From assembly GCA_917880885.1 (NCBI GenBank), contig OU862916.1:52240831-52304830 (forward strand): a DNA stretch of 64,000 nucleotides, read 5' to 3'. Below the pieces are notes generated by a model. It saw only the letters and a list, made by a program, of their open reading frames with translations, was not told where the DNA came from and searched no databases. The position numbers and the translations under genes were made by a program. Shown here piece after piece: positions 54,664 through 64,000 of the stretch (within the stretch, counting starts at the first letter, position 1; each line of letters begins with the position of its first letter). The DNA comes from Limnephilus marmoratus (lineage: Eukaryota > Arthropoda > Insecta > Trichoptera > Limnephilidae).

Positions 54664-57027
54664 TTTTTTTTTTTTTTATTAATAAAATAGTATCAATTAC
54701 ATGTTTTCATACATTAAATAAAGTTTTCTATTAAAATACATTTATTAAATACGCTTTTCACCCTTTTTTAAGAGCACAGCTCGAGTTAAAAGGGCGGATA
54801 AACGCAACAATTTAGCAAACGAAAAATAATATTTTTTTTAAATATATAAAACAAAAAATAGATAATTAACAGAAAATAAGAAAAAATCATATTTGTACAT
54901 ATATGTAAATATTTTTTTATATATATGTATAAAACAAATAATAGATAAGAAAAACTACAGATTGAAGCGGAAGAGATAAAAAATAATGAGAGAAAAAGGA
55001 TAACTAATGTTATATTTGAGTTGTTATGTTGATAAGTTATATAAAAAGAGTTTTTATTGATTTTTTGAATTTTGTGTAATTTGTTTCCAATCTTAATTTC
55101 AAGGGTAATTCGTTAAACCATTTAACTCCAATATATTTGTAGAATTGTTGGGCTGTGGTGGTGTAACAGCGCGGTAAAGTCAGAGAACCAAGGATATTTG
55201 TTCTATTGCTGTTCGAAAAAAGAGTGTTAACATTATTGAGACAATCTTTGTGTATTTGTAAAAGCGTAATTTTTTTTAAATATTATGAAGTGAAAGGACT
55301 TTGAATTCCTGAAATAATTTGATGGTAGGGTAATCGTATGGCTTTTTTAGAATTATTTTTATTAATATTCTTTGGATAATTTCTAAAGGCAAAAGAGAAG
55401 TTTTGAAAGCACCACCCCAGCCAACAATTCCATATTGTAATACTGATTGAATTAGGGAAAAATAGATGGTTCTTAATAATCCAATATTTAGTATGTTACG
55501 TATTCTAATAAAAATGTAAATTAATTTTCTTAACCGTTCTACTGTTGTATTGATTTGTAATTTCCATTTTATGTTACTATCTATAATTACACCGAGGTAT
55601 TTTACATTTGTTTTAACAGTGAGTATAGAGCAGTTAGGTTTACATAGATATGTCTTTGGATTACAATTATATGAGTGTATACATATGTTTAGATTCTCAG
55701 GGGTAGCATTTTTATTCAGAGTGAATGGTATTACAAAAGTTTTTTCTGTATTTAGAGATAGTAGATTTTGATCAAACCATTTTTTTATTAAATTTATATC
55801 TAATTCAGCCGTTTTCTGAGTTTCACTCCAGTTTAGTCCATGAGTTAAAATCGCTGTGTCATCAGCATATGATATTATTTTTGACTTTATGGTGAGTTTA
55901 AAAATATCATTCACATAAATGATAAAAAGAATTGGTCCTAGAACTGTCCCTTGCGGGATTCCAAAATTACTGGTCTGTGAATCACTCAGAAAACCATTTA
56001 ACTTGACAAATTGCTCTCTATGAAGTAGGTAATTTTTAATCCATGTTAAGGCATTATTGGTTATACCAATTTTCGTTAGTTTAGAGATAAGATTAGAATG
56101 TGATATACTGTCAAATGCTTTTCTTAAGAGGACAAATATTCCAATGCATTTTTTTTTATTATCTAAATATTTATATATTTCAGTTGTTAAATCTACGAGA
56201 GCATCTTGAGTGCTCAAATTTTCTCTAAAACCATACTGATGTGCACTTAATATATTATTTTCTTTTAAAAATTTAAACATCTGTTTTTTAACAATTTTTT
56301 CAAATATTTTTGCTATATTTGAGGTAAGAGAAATTGGTCTATAATTACTGCTTAGAGTGGGGTCACCAGATTTGAAAATGGGCGTAATAATAGTTTTTTT
56401 CTAATTTAAAGGAAAGTTGCCATTTGCGAAGCTTGTATTTATGATGTGTGCCAATGGTTTGCAAAGAAAATCAGAATTTTTTTAAAGTATTTCTGCAGAA
56501 ATATTGTCATAACCAGGGGAAGAATTACATTTTAATTCAATAATAGCCTGTTTAATTTCATCAATTTTAGTTTGTTGGAATTGTTTTAAGGTGTTACAAG
56601 GATTGGAAGGTGATGTACATAGATCATTATTTTCAGTGTTTTTTTATTTTAAGTGCTAATTTTTTACCAACTGACCCAAAATAATTGTTAAAGATATTTG
56701 CACATTTCTTTGGATCCGTGTTTACATTGTAAATTATTTTATCAATATCTGTGATTTTATTTATATTAGATTTTTTCGGTTTTTTATTGATAATTTCATT
56801 GACAGTTTGCCATATCTTTTTGTTGTTGGTGCCAGCGATATTGAATTTTTCCTTATAGAAATTTTCTTTGGTGTTCCGGATAATGTAGCATAGTTTATTT
56901 CTGAATTTTTTAAAATATTCGTGTAGTTTATAGTTTTCTGGGGACTTTTTAATTTCCTTATAAATCTTTTCTTTATGTCTAATTGAAATTATAATTCCTT
57001 GAGTGATCCATGGTTTTAATTTTTTGA
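54664..57027 (-). pseudogene. CR1/jockey-group LINE ORF2 inserted in SINE-1
   Basis: The reversed poly(A) is at 54664-54678. From the 5' side: 56633-57046 encodes the endonuclease-RT linker (KPWITQGIIISIRHKEKIYK, KIWQTVNEIINKKPKK); 56281-56632 carries stops; 55276-56280 encodes QYGFRENLSTQDALVDL, motif B FGIPQGTVLGPILFIIY, motif C SYADDTAILTHG and the thumb VKYLGVIIDSNIKWKL, GIVGWGGAFK. Motif A reads IFVLLRKAFDSI where relatives have FLDLRKAFD, so a catalytic Asp is lost. It is 5'-truncated at the insertion boundary. A 10-bp target duplication (ATTTAGATCT) proves a single clean insertion. Confidence 0.9.
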
Positions 57028-57325
57028 ATTTAGATCTGGTCATCAAATACTGCTAAAGCCATTTCAAGCAACGTTTCCAATCTGAGTGGTGGTCTATCAC
57101 AGAGTCGATTCTGGAAGTATCTACGAGGAGGCCGAAATATAAACCTTATATTATTTATAATGAATTCTGTACCTTAAAGGATAAACCACACATAGCTATA
57201 GACTTAGCTATGGACTTACGTGGTTTATCCTATAGGATACAGAATTGATTGTGAAATAAGTAAAAATCATCCAATACAATTTACTTGCGCATGCCGGGAT
57301 TTTGAAACCGCGACCCATAAATAAA
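57028..57325 (-). mobile_element. SINE-1 head part, with internal palindrome
   Basis: Resumes at ATTTAGATCTGGTCATCAAA and ends with the tRNA-like head (GCATGCCGGGATTTTGAAAC). A local palindrome occupies 57163-57246. Confidence 0.75.
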
Positions 57326-57353
57326 ATAAATCGAAAAATCAAATATATTTATT

Positions 57354-57537
57354 GGTTGAAATGGTTTTTGCTGTGTTTAGTAGCTAAATCTGAATAGTCA
57401 ATTATTTCCCACCCTTGCTTTTCTTATCTCTTTCACTTCCCACCCCTTTTGTCTCACAACATGTCAGGTTAAGGAATGCCTTAATCCCACTGACTCCGGA
57501 CAGTTAGGTCTCTAGTGCGGAAATAAAAAAAAACTCT
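57354..57537 (+). mobile_element. SINE-1 3' half
   Basis: GAATAGTCAATTATTTCCCA, TGTCTCACAACATGTC and TCCGGACAGTTAGGTCTCTA follow the SINE-1 tail; ends in A-rich sequence. No head. Confidence 0.6.
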
Positions 57538-58337
57538 ATAGGTACTACACGCTTACGTAATTATACAATAAGAAAATGTAACATATCAAATATTCTTGGC
57601 AGATAAAAGTTTTGTTATTGGGAAAAACTTGAATATACGTTATTTTATAACGCCAAAAAAAATATGAAATATAAATACAAACCCTCAGTAGGTACAAAGT
57701 ATTTATCATTCTAACATTTTCATAACTAAGAAAAAGCTAGAACGAAACGAGCCGTATCTTATTAAACAACTGAGACCATGAAATCTCATATAAAACTTAA
57801 ATAATAATGAAATAATATTTGGAAGGTAATATTATTATCAATAGATAGATATCAAATACTGTTTGGAAGGAAACTGTATGAGACGTTTTCGAAAACATAA
57901 GAGTGGCTGAAATTTCAACATTATACAAGATACACATTGAAATGAAGAGGCTGTTAAATTTTCTACTTGTTGCTTCGCATTACAACATTCTTTTGATCCG
58001 TCGTAAAATACACAAAACTTCTTCCCGTAACGAAAATAACAACTTATTTCAAAATTTTCTATCATGGCCTTTCCCAAGTTTAACCAATAACAAAGGCTTT
58101 GGGGAGGCTGGGACGGCATTTAAAATCTCCCATCAATATTGAACTCGATTAGCCGCGAGCCACGGCCTATAAATTGTTAAGGGGCGCGACAGAAATAGTC
58201 ACGTAACAAGTAACAGTATTAGCATCGATCCACTTTCTATTATTTGATTACTGGTAAACCGGTGACGTCCACAAACTAATCGTACCAAGAACTGTGGGTA
58301 TACAATACATTATGTCCTAATGATTAGGAGATCCATA
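57538..58337. other. No gene seen
   Basis: Overlapping opposite-strand frames at 57838-58142 show no features. Confidence 0.4.
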
Positions 58338-58339
58338 TA

Positions 58340-59271
58340 GTAGGGATGTTCAGAAAATAAGTGTACTGTGACCATAACGGGCTGTGGTTTTTTTTGTTTT
58401 TCGGGGGTTGGCGGTACTGAGTGGTAGAAGGAGGTTTCTTGACCAGAACGAGTATCGCAGGAACGTGGTAGTAGGTATGCAAACTCACGTTGTAGTGTCC
58501 AGTTCTAAAAAATCCCGCCAAGTGCAATGATCCGCTTTTTACTCACGGAAGGAATAACACCTTTAAGAAAAAAAGGCGAAATTTTCTAAGCTCTATTGTG
58601 ACCGGAGATGATAGTGGATAACTCATTACATGCCTGGAAAAAAACAGTCGTCAAAGTGTCGTCACACCAATTCCCCATCTATCAAAAAATTGAAAACCAC
58701 AATTTCGGGCAAAAAAAATCACGGCCTCAGTGTTTTGGGACCGAAACGGCATCATTTTGGCCGAATTTAGGCCACAAGTTGGGACCATAAATGCACAACA
58801 ATATTGTGTACCCTGAAAAAACTCGAAAGGAGCAATAAAAAAGGAGGGGAATGCTGACCAGAGAAGTGCGCTTTTTTCACGAAAATGTCCGTCCTCACAC
58901 AGCCTTATCCACCAATACGATCATGGACACATTTGATTGGGATGTTTCGAACCACTCCTCGTATTCCCCTGTCTTCAGATTAACATTTTTTCACATCCCT
59001 TAAGGCATATATGGATGAAATTAAATTTTTAACCGACGAGCAGGTGCAGAAAGTGGTTCTTGAAAGTGTGGGATGGATCTGGCGGGAGAATTCTTCGAGG
59101 AGGGCATAAAGAAACTTGTTCCACGGCTCACCAGATGCATAGAACGGGATGTCGATTATTCGAAAAAATAGTCAATCAGTGCATCAATAATATCCTGTAT
59201 TTCGTTTTAAAATATGTTTTTTCAAAAAAAAAATAGAAAATCAATTCACTTACTTTGAACATCCCACGTAC
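58340..59271 (+). mobile_element. Mariner element with decayed transposase
   Basis: TIRs GTAGGGATGTTCAGAAAATA and, inverted, GTACGTGGGATGTTCAAAG, flanked by TA (58338-58339, 59272-59273). Transposase remnants in broken frames: IVTGDDSG (first Asp), SVFWDRNGIILAEF, INAQQYCV, then FFHENVRPHTALSTNTIMD, where the second catalytic Asp (usual HDN) is Glu. The YSPDL motif has decayed to YSPVF. Several stops and frameshifts. Related in style to mariner rather than to the element at 53022. Confidence 0.82.
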
Positions 59272-59570
59272 TAGCAAGAAATGGGTGTGGTTGATACCTT
59301 TACTAATAAAAATAATCTAAATTTTTATCTGCTAATTATCATAAAAGATTTTTTTAGTATAAATAGATGCGGTAGTGTCAATTTTATGACACCATATTTA
59401 GTTACAAATGATTATTATTCTATTATTTACTTATTGGACAATACAAAGTTAATTTACTAGACATTATAAAGATAATTATACCTCCAATTTAAATTAACTC
59501 CCTTTTTATAAATTTGACTAACAAATAAAATTTGATGAAATCGCTTTATGCGCACCACCATTTAATCAAA

Positions 59571-59615
59571 ATAATCGACATATTTCTGAAACCCTTGGTT
59601 TCTTCGTCAGAATAC
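59571..59615 (-). ncRNA. Hammerhead-like motif, family 2, degenerate
   Basis: Minus strand: CUGACGA (59610-59604), stem II GAAACC/GGUUUC, an extra A, GAAA, UAUG, UC, GAUU. Stem I is weak and stem III is no longer palindromic (UAUG instead of CAUG). Sequence downstream matches the copy at 9630. Confidence 0.4.
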
Positions 59616-59629
59616 ATGTATAATGAAAA

Positions 59630-59911
59630 TCATTACGTAGTATAAAATGAAGTCGCTCAAAATGTATGTGCGCATAGATCTTTAAACTGCGCAACCAATT
59701 TTCATGCGGGTTTTCACCAATAGATAGAGTGATCCAAGAGGAAGGTTTATATATGCATAATACGTGCTTATTGTAGTAGAGAAAAGTCGATAAATTCAAA
59801 TATTCAATTCAGGCAGCGGGCAACTGGCAAGCGGGTGGTGTGGATTTTATAAAAGTTCTGTAATGTTGTTGTGTTTCGTTAGCCACAGCAACGTGTTGCC
59901 GGGTCTGCTAG
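59630..59911 (+). mobile_element. Helitron family B
   Basis: TCATTACGTAGTATAAAATG start; GTTGCCGGGTCTGCTAG end before T. 282 bp; the GGGCAGC repeat is reduced to one and a half units. Confidence 0.78.
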
Positions 59912-60553
59912 TTAATATATATAAGAATAAACAAGTGTAGATAACTCACTTACTAGCAATAATACAGGGACATCCATAGCATTGCGGGTGAAATAATACA
60001 AAAAAAATAAGAAATTCAAAAAAAAAAATTGTATGTAATAAAAAGTTTAGGTTTTAAGTAGTGAAAAATTTTAGATATAGCAATTTAAAAAAATATTCGA
60101 TTTAATTGACTATTAGCTAATACCTTTTCCAATAATTTTACATTTCATTTTAAGGTACTAACTAGTAAATAATTCGTCGTACATTGATCTTTAAAATGTA
60201 CTCTCTATTATTTACATTCTTAAGTGGGCTATCTATGTAAAAGCGTAAAACTAAATTCGATGTACTTCCAAGAAAGTCAGAAATAATAACGTTTTAAATA
60301 ATTAACAAAGACGTTGTACGAGAAACTCCGTTTGGATACCGACTTCAGTCTTTTAAATTTCTTGAGAGGATTGTTTCGTGTTTTAACCAAAGATAAAGAG
60401 TTTATGAAGGGATTTACTTGTCCGGTTAGTCAGTCCGGAGTATTTTTTTCATACTTTAGTTTACATTATTCCTTAATCTGAGGAACGCTCACGTTTTTGT
60501 GAAATGTTAACTCTGATCCTCTTCTGGTACTTCCGTAACTCTCCAACACAAAA
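59912..60553. other. No gene seen
   Basis: AT-rich. Confidence 0.4.
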
Positions 60554-60640
60554 TGGACACTGTAACGCTGTCCGAAACGTTAGCCAAAGTAGGAGGTAGC
60601 GCAACACGGGATAACACCCAAAATAATATATAACAACATA
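60554..60640 (+). mobile_element. Penelope-type terminus with partial hammerhead (family 4)
   Basis: UGGACA-CUGUAACGC-UGUCC (stem II), GAAA, CG, UU, then AGCCAAAGTAGGAGGTAGCG and CAACACGGGATAACACC. The CUGAUGA strand is replaced by ACACAAAA, so it is inactive. Confidence 0.5.
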
Positions 60641-60715
60641 AAAACAAGTATGGACAAATAATGATAATAATATAAAAATTTACCTTTATTTTTAATTTCA
60701 TGAGCAAAACCTAAA

Positions 60716-61100
60716 ATTGTAATATTTAATTAAATGACGATAATATTAGCGAAACTCAATCAAAAATCTGAAAACAGAAAAATCAGAAAAAGATATTGGC
60801 ACCTCTGGGATTCAAACCCTGGACATTCTGCTTTCATGGCAACAGCTCTACCAACCGAGCTAGGGTGTCTATATCCAATTCGGTCACTTTTAACTGTATC
60901 ATACTTCGACTAAGAACTACCAACTTTATCTTCATTTTCATAACGCACATCTTATTGGCTGCTTTCTTTATATATGCAGAAATGTATGCATGAAAACTGA
61001 AGGTCCTGGGTTCGAGCGCCAGAGGTGCCAATATCTTTTTCTGATTTTCTGTTTCCAGATTTTCGATTGAATTTCGCTAATATTGTCTTAATTTAATTAA
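60716..61100. mobile_element. Inverted pair of tRNA-like SINEs (second T-type family)
   Basis: Arms 60729-60841 and 60986-61096 are inverted copies. The minus-strand copy has a full tRNA-like head at 60796-60868 (TAGCTCGGTTGGTAGAGC, anticodon-like arm, GGGTTTGAATCCC). The plus copy retains only the tRNA 3' half (GGTCCTGGGTTCGAGCGCC). The 144-nt loop includes GTATCATACTTCGACTAAG, which recurs inverted near 61305-61321. Confidence 0.7.
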
Positions 61101-61255
61101 AAATTATAATTTGAGGTTTTACTCATATAGTTAAAAATAAAAATAAATATTCTTTCCGGACTTATTAAAAATAAAATGGATAAAAATTTATCAGGACACT
61201 ATCTAGACAGTATTTAGTTCGGGTTTGAATCTTGCAATCAAAAATAAAGATAGCA

Positions 61256-61760
61256 GCCAATAATATGTGCGTTAAGAAAGTGAAGATAATATTGGTAGTT
61301 CTTAGTCGAAGTATGATACTCAATTATTTTTTATAAGAAAAACCCACTTTTATAACTTATGAAGGTTATTCCCATCGACGTAATATATCATTGAAGAAGA
61401 TAACAATAATAATTTAAGCGAAAATATGAAAGAGAACGAGAAAAAATAATTAGTTGAAAATAATATTGTTAATTCTAAAATTTGAAATTTGAGATTGACT
61501 ATAATGACGGCTTGACAGAAGGAAGCAATAGCGAAATTGGTTAACGCGCACGTCCAGGTTACGAGTCCCGTTTAGATTATTATTATCTTATTCTTCAATG
61601 AAGTATGGTACAGTCAAAAGTGACCGAATTGGATATAGACACCTTAGCTAAGTTAGTAGAGCTGTTGCCCTGAAAGCAGAAGGACCTGGGTTCGAGTCTC
61701 AGAGGTGCCAATATCCTTTTCTGATTTTTCTGTCGATTGAGTTTCGCTAATATTGTCTTC
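61256..61760 (+). mobile_element. Mosaic of tRNA-like SINE pieces
   Basis: In order: an inverted copy of the 60897-60966 segment (61256-61321); a T-family tail in reverse (61340-61440); a T-family head GCAATAGCGAAATTGGTTAAC (61533) with GGTTACGAGTCCC; its inverted tail word at 61570-61605; then a second-family head with TAGCTAAGTTAGTAGAGC and GGGTTCGAGTCTC (61637-61710) and its tail. Two SINE families are interleaved. Confidence 0.6.
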
Positions 61761-61882
61761 ATTTAATTAAATAATATAAATGTTGATAGTTTTGATTAAA
61801 TGGTGGTGTTGTACAAAGTGATTTGTTTTCATTAAAAATGACGCAATAAAGTGCATTTGCAAAGAATGAAGAAGTACATGTT

Positions 61883-62077
61883 TTATATTAGGAAATTATT
61901 ATTAGACATTGGGACATTTACTAAGCGGTGTATCATGGAGTGGAAGTTGGAGTGTTTTTGTGAGCTAGGGTGGTTTGAGGTCTTATGAATTACTATGTCA
62001 GTGTATGAGGGCTTGCGATATATATATATAAAATCCATCCCTACCACAATCCTTAGTAATAATACATTCCCATCCAC
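61883..62077 (-). pseudogene. Penelope-like element RT fragment
   Basis: The minus strand encodes MDFIYIYRKPSYTDIVIHKT, SNHPSSQKHSNFHSMIHRLV and NVPMSNNNF. 'YRKPT.TD', '.SNHP..HK' and '..MIHRL...P' are diagnostic for the RT C-terminal part of Penelope-like elements. The catalytic YxDD region would be upstream on the minus strand but is not present. The start codon is incidental. A family-1 hammerhead-like motif on the opposite strand lies 23 bp away, so the copy was rearranged or inverted, as is common for these elements. Confidence 0.8.
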
Positions 62078-62099
62078 TATTTTGTAACTGTCAAATCAA

Positions 62100-62155
62100 T
62101 ATACGTTTGCCCTGAGGAAGGAACGGTCGTTCCAAAACCGGTCGGCTTTAAACAA
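62100..62155 (+). ncRNA. Hammerhead-like motif, family 1 variant
   Basis: CUGAGGA (62112-62118), stem II GGAAC-GGUC-GUUCC (62120-62133), AAAA (62134-62137, usual GAAA), CCGG (62138-62141), UC (62142-62143). Stem I is GCC (62109-62111) with GGC (62144-62146), a compensatory change from UCC/GGA. Probably inactive because of the lost G. Confidence 0.6.
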
Positions 62156-62814
62156 ATCTACAAGTAGTTCAAACAAAGTAACATTGTTTCATTTAACCCG
62201 TCTGCTTGGTTCAATATATTCGCACCTCACAATCCGGAAGCCTCGGATTCTGAAAAAAAATCTGAAACCGTCACTTTGGATCGAATTGTAAAATATATAT
62301 GCAAGATAGCTTTCATATTTCAAAGACAATAAGATGCATTATTTTGTTCTCTTTCTGATTAAAAGAAAAAAATATATTTTTGCATGAGAGGAAGAGAGAT
62401 ATATAGCTTTTAAAATGGACGGACGTTTTTGTTCTTATGAAAGTATAAGCGATTACATCTTTTGGGATGTATTTATTCCTAAACAAGCAGACGGATTGTA
62501 TATTAGTTTTTCTCCAACTTTATATTGCTCCCTCAGGTAACCACCATTATATAAATTAGCGTTGTAGGTAAGCGGTTTTTATTATGTTACAGAACCATAA
62601 ATTTCCAATGCTTCTTAACAAACAATTAAAAATGTATCCAAAATGTGATGGCATCCTTGTTTGGGATGATAAGCACTTAATAACATATTAGATTAATCTC
62701 CAGCAACGTAAAATGCGCCGGAACAAAAGATGTATTGTAAAGCACGCCAGTTTCGGCTATTTTGCTATTCAAGTTCTAAGCACATTTTCGGATAAATAAA
62801 TAGTGTAATCGTAA
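62156..62814. other. No gene seen
   Basis: AT-rich. Confidence 0.4.
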
Positions 62815-63005
62815 TCATTATTACATAGTACAAAATGAAGTCACTCAAAATGTATGTGCGCATAGATCTTTTAAACTACGCAACGGATTTTCATGCGGTT
62901 TTCACCAATAGATTGAGTGATTCAAGAGTAAAATTTATATGTATAATACATGCTTATTATAGTAGGGAAAAGCCGAGAAATTCAAATATTCAATTCAGGC
63001 AGCGG
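62815..63005 (+). mobile_element. Helitron family B, 3'-truncated
   Basis: Starts TCATTATTACATAGTACAAA and follows the family to CAATTCAGGCAGCGGG, where it stops without the GTTAGCCACAGCAACG end. Confidence 0.7.
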
Positions 63006-63394
63006 GATTTGATTATGGCGTAGCGAGGGGAGGAGGTCCACATGTAATGTTGTAATTATAATATATTTTTTATTTTTTTGCCACTGTCACTGCTATGCCT
63101 CTGTTTTAGTTTTTACGCTACTTTATAAAAATACTGTTTAGACAAAATTTTCAATAAAATTCACTGGTAGTTGTTGAAGCACTTAAATTAAATGAAGACT
63201 TGCATATTAAACACCCAGAAAAATATAGAATTAAAACGACAAAGATGTTTTAATAGCTCCCCCAACCGTTCTTCCTAAATTTACCAATCAGATCATAATA
63301 TATAGCTTTTAACACTTCCATTTTTGATGCTTGTGTTGTGGAATTCCATTATAATAAAATTTTAGATTATCACGATTAAAAGTATTTTCATTAT
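63006..63394. other. No gene seen
   Basis: AT-rich. Confidence 0.4.
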
Positions 63395-63480
63395 TTATTT
63401 TTGTGGTGTTATGCCGTGTCGCGCTACCTCCTTCTTTAGCCAACGTTTCGGACAGTGTCCATCACACATTCACCGTTATT
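63395..63480 (-). mobile_element. Penelope-type terminus, partial hammerhead
   Basis: Minus strand: TGATGGACACTGTCCGAAAC, GTTGGCTAAAGAAGGAGG, CGCGACACGGCATAACACC. The CUGAUGA core is damaged to GUGUGAUG and stem II has lost its loop. Confidence 0.5.
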
Positions 63481-64000
63481 TTTCCTAGTATTGCCCTGTT
63501 CCTGGGTGGGCGACTATGGGCCACAAATTTAAAAAATATCGCACGCGGTTTGTTGTCTATGTTTGTAGCATGCGCCTTCAACGATTCTATTGAGGCAACA
63601 TTTTGGTGCAACATGTCTTTGCAAACAGTCGCGGCGGCAGCATATTTGGTAATAGCTATTTCTCGTATAATCATTTTAAAAACATCATAACTTCGAATTT
63701 TGATATAAAGACACAAACTGCTTGTAGTGTTAGACAGCCATTGAATGCACCTATATTTAAGCGCTTATCCCATATTTTTAGGTTTCATTAATTTTTTTAT
63801 GCATGAATTCTGCGTATTATTTATTTTAAAATTGGCGTACACAGTATCATCTATTTAGAGAATATCAAATATTACGTTGTCTGTATGTTGTCTGTAGCCT
63901 AATTAAAAATCACAGACAAAAGTTTTAATTCGACTGTATGGTTTTCAATACGTAACACATAGTCAATAATTTGTAAGAAAAAATATTTCAATAATTTCGG
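63481..64000. other. No supported feature
   Basis: Overlapping frames at 63403-63791 on both strands show no family features. Confidence 0.35.

Noticed and set aside
61883..62155. Penelope RT and nearby hammerhead as one intact element
   Set aside because: They are on opposite strands and both truncated, so only a rearranged remnant can be claimed.
1..64000. CRISPR array, bacterial operon or rRNA
   Set aside because: No regularly spaced direct repeats with unique spacers, no ribosome-binding sites and no rRNA words; all content is eukaryotic transposon-type.

Overview
The window looks like AT-rich intergenic and intronic DNA from an arthropod, most likely an insect. The evidence is a mixture of BEL/Pao, R1-clade, RTE, jockey/CR1-type LINE, Penelope-like, Helitron, hAT, Tc1/mariner and tRNA-derived SINE sequences, plus one spliced exon of a conserved animal gene. 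There is no bacterial or organellar gene content, no rRNA or CRISPR array, and no intact tRNA gene. The species cannot be named from the sequence alone.

Layout. 1-4040: a rearranged BEL/Pao retrotransposon (RT, gag, a tRNA-Tyr-type primer site, LTR) whose pol and gag fragments form two abutting palindromes. 4041-14500: Penelope-type hammerhead ribozyme motifs, tRNA-headed SINE-1 copies (one inside an R1-clade ORF), Helitrons, LINE tails and a long-TIR MITE. 14500-28100: mostly featureless AT-rich DNA with a second nonautonomous family (SINE-2), a Penelope GIY-YIG remnant, a tRNA-like SINE, a Helitron and a MITE. 28200-39000: nested LINEs, an 805-bp hAT element and an RTE element inside LINE-A. 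39600-43100: an inverted tRNA-like SINE pair and the only confident host coding sequence, a minus-strand internal exon of a selenium-binding protein / methanethiol oxidase gene (40042-40227), with one further candidate exon (42936-43100). 43457-47908: two solo LTRs of one family in opposite orientation. 49300-59300: a minisatellite element, a long-TIR MITE, nested SINE-1/SINE-2/LINE insertions and two dead Tc1/mariner transposases. 59575-64000: Helitron-B copies, inverted tRNA-like SINEs, a Penelope RT remnant and more hammerhead-bearing Penelope ends.

How it fits together. Almost nothing here encodes an intact protein; most ORFs are frameshifted, truncated or interrupted. The most unusual signals are (i) at least seven hammerhead-like cores in several sequence families, two of which show a compensatory stem I change, lying among recognisable Penelope RT and GIY-YIG fragments; (ii) the double BEL palindrome; (iii) SINE-2 carrying the 3' end of LINE-A, which suggests mobilisation in trans; and (iv) tRNA-like SINEs found repeatedly as head-to-head inverted pairs.
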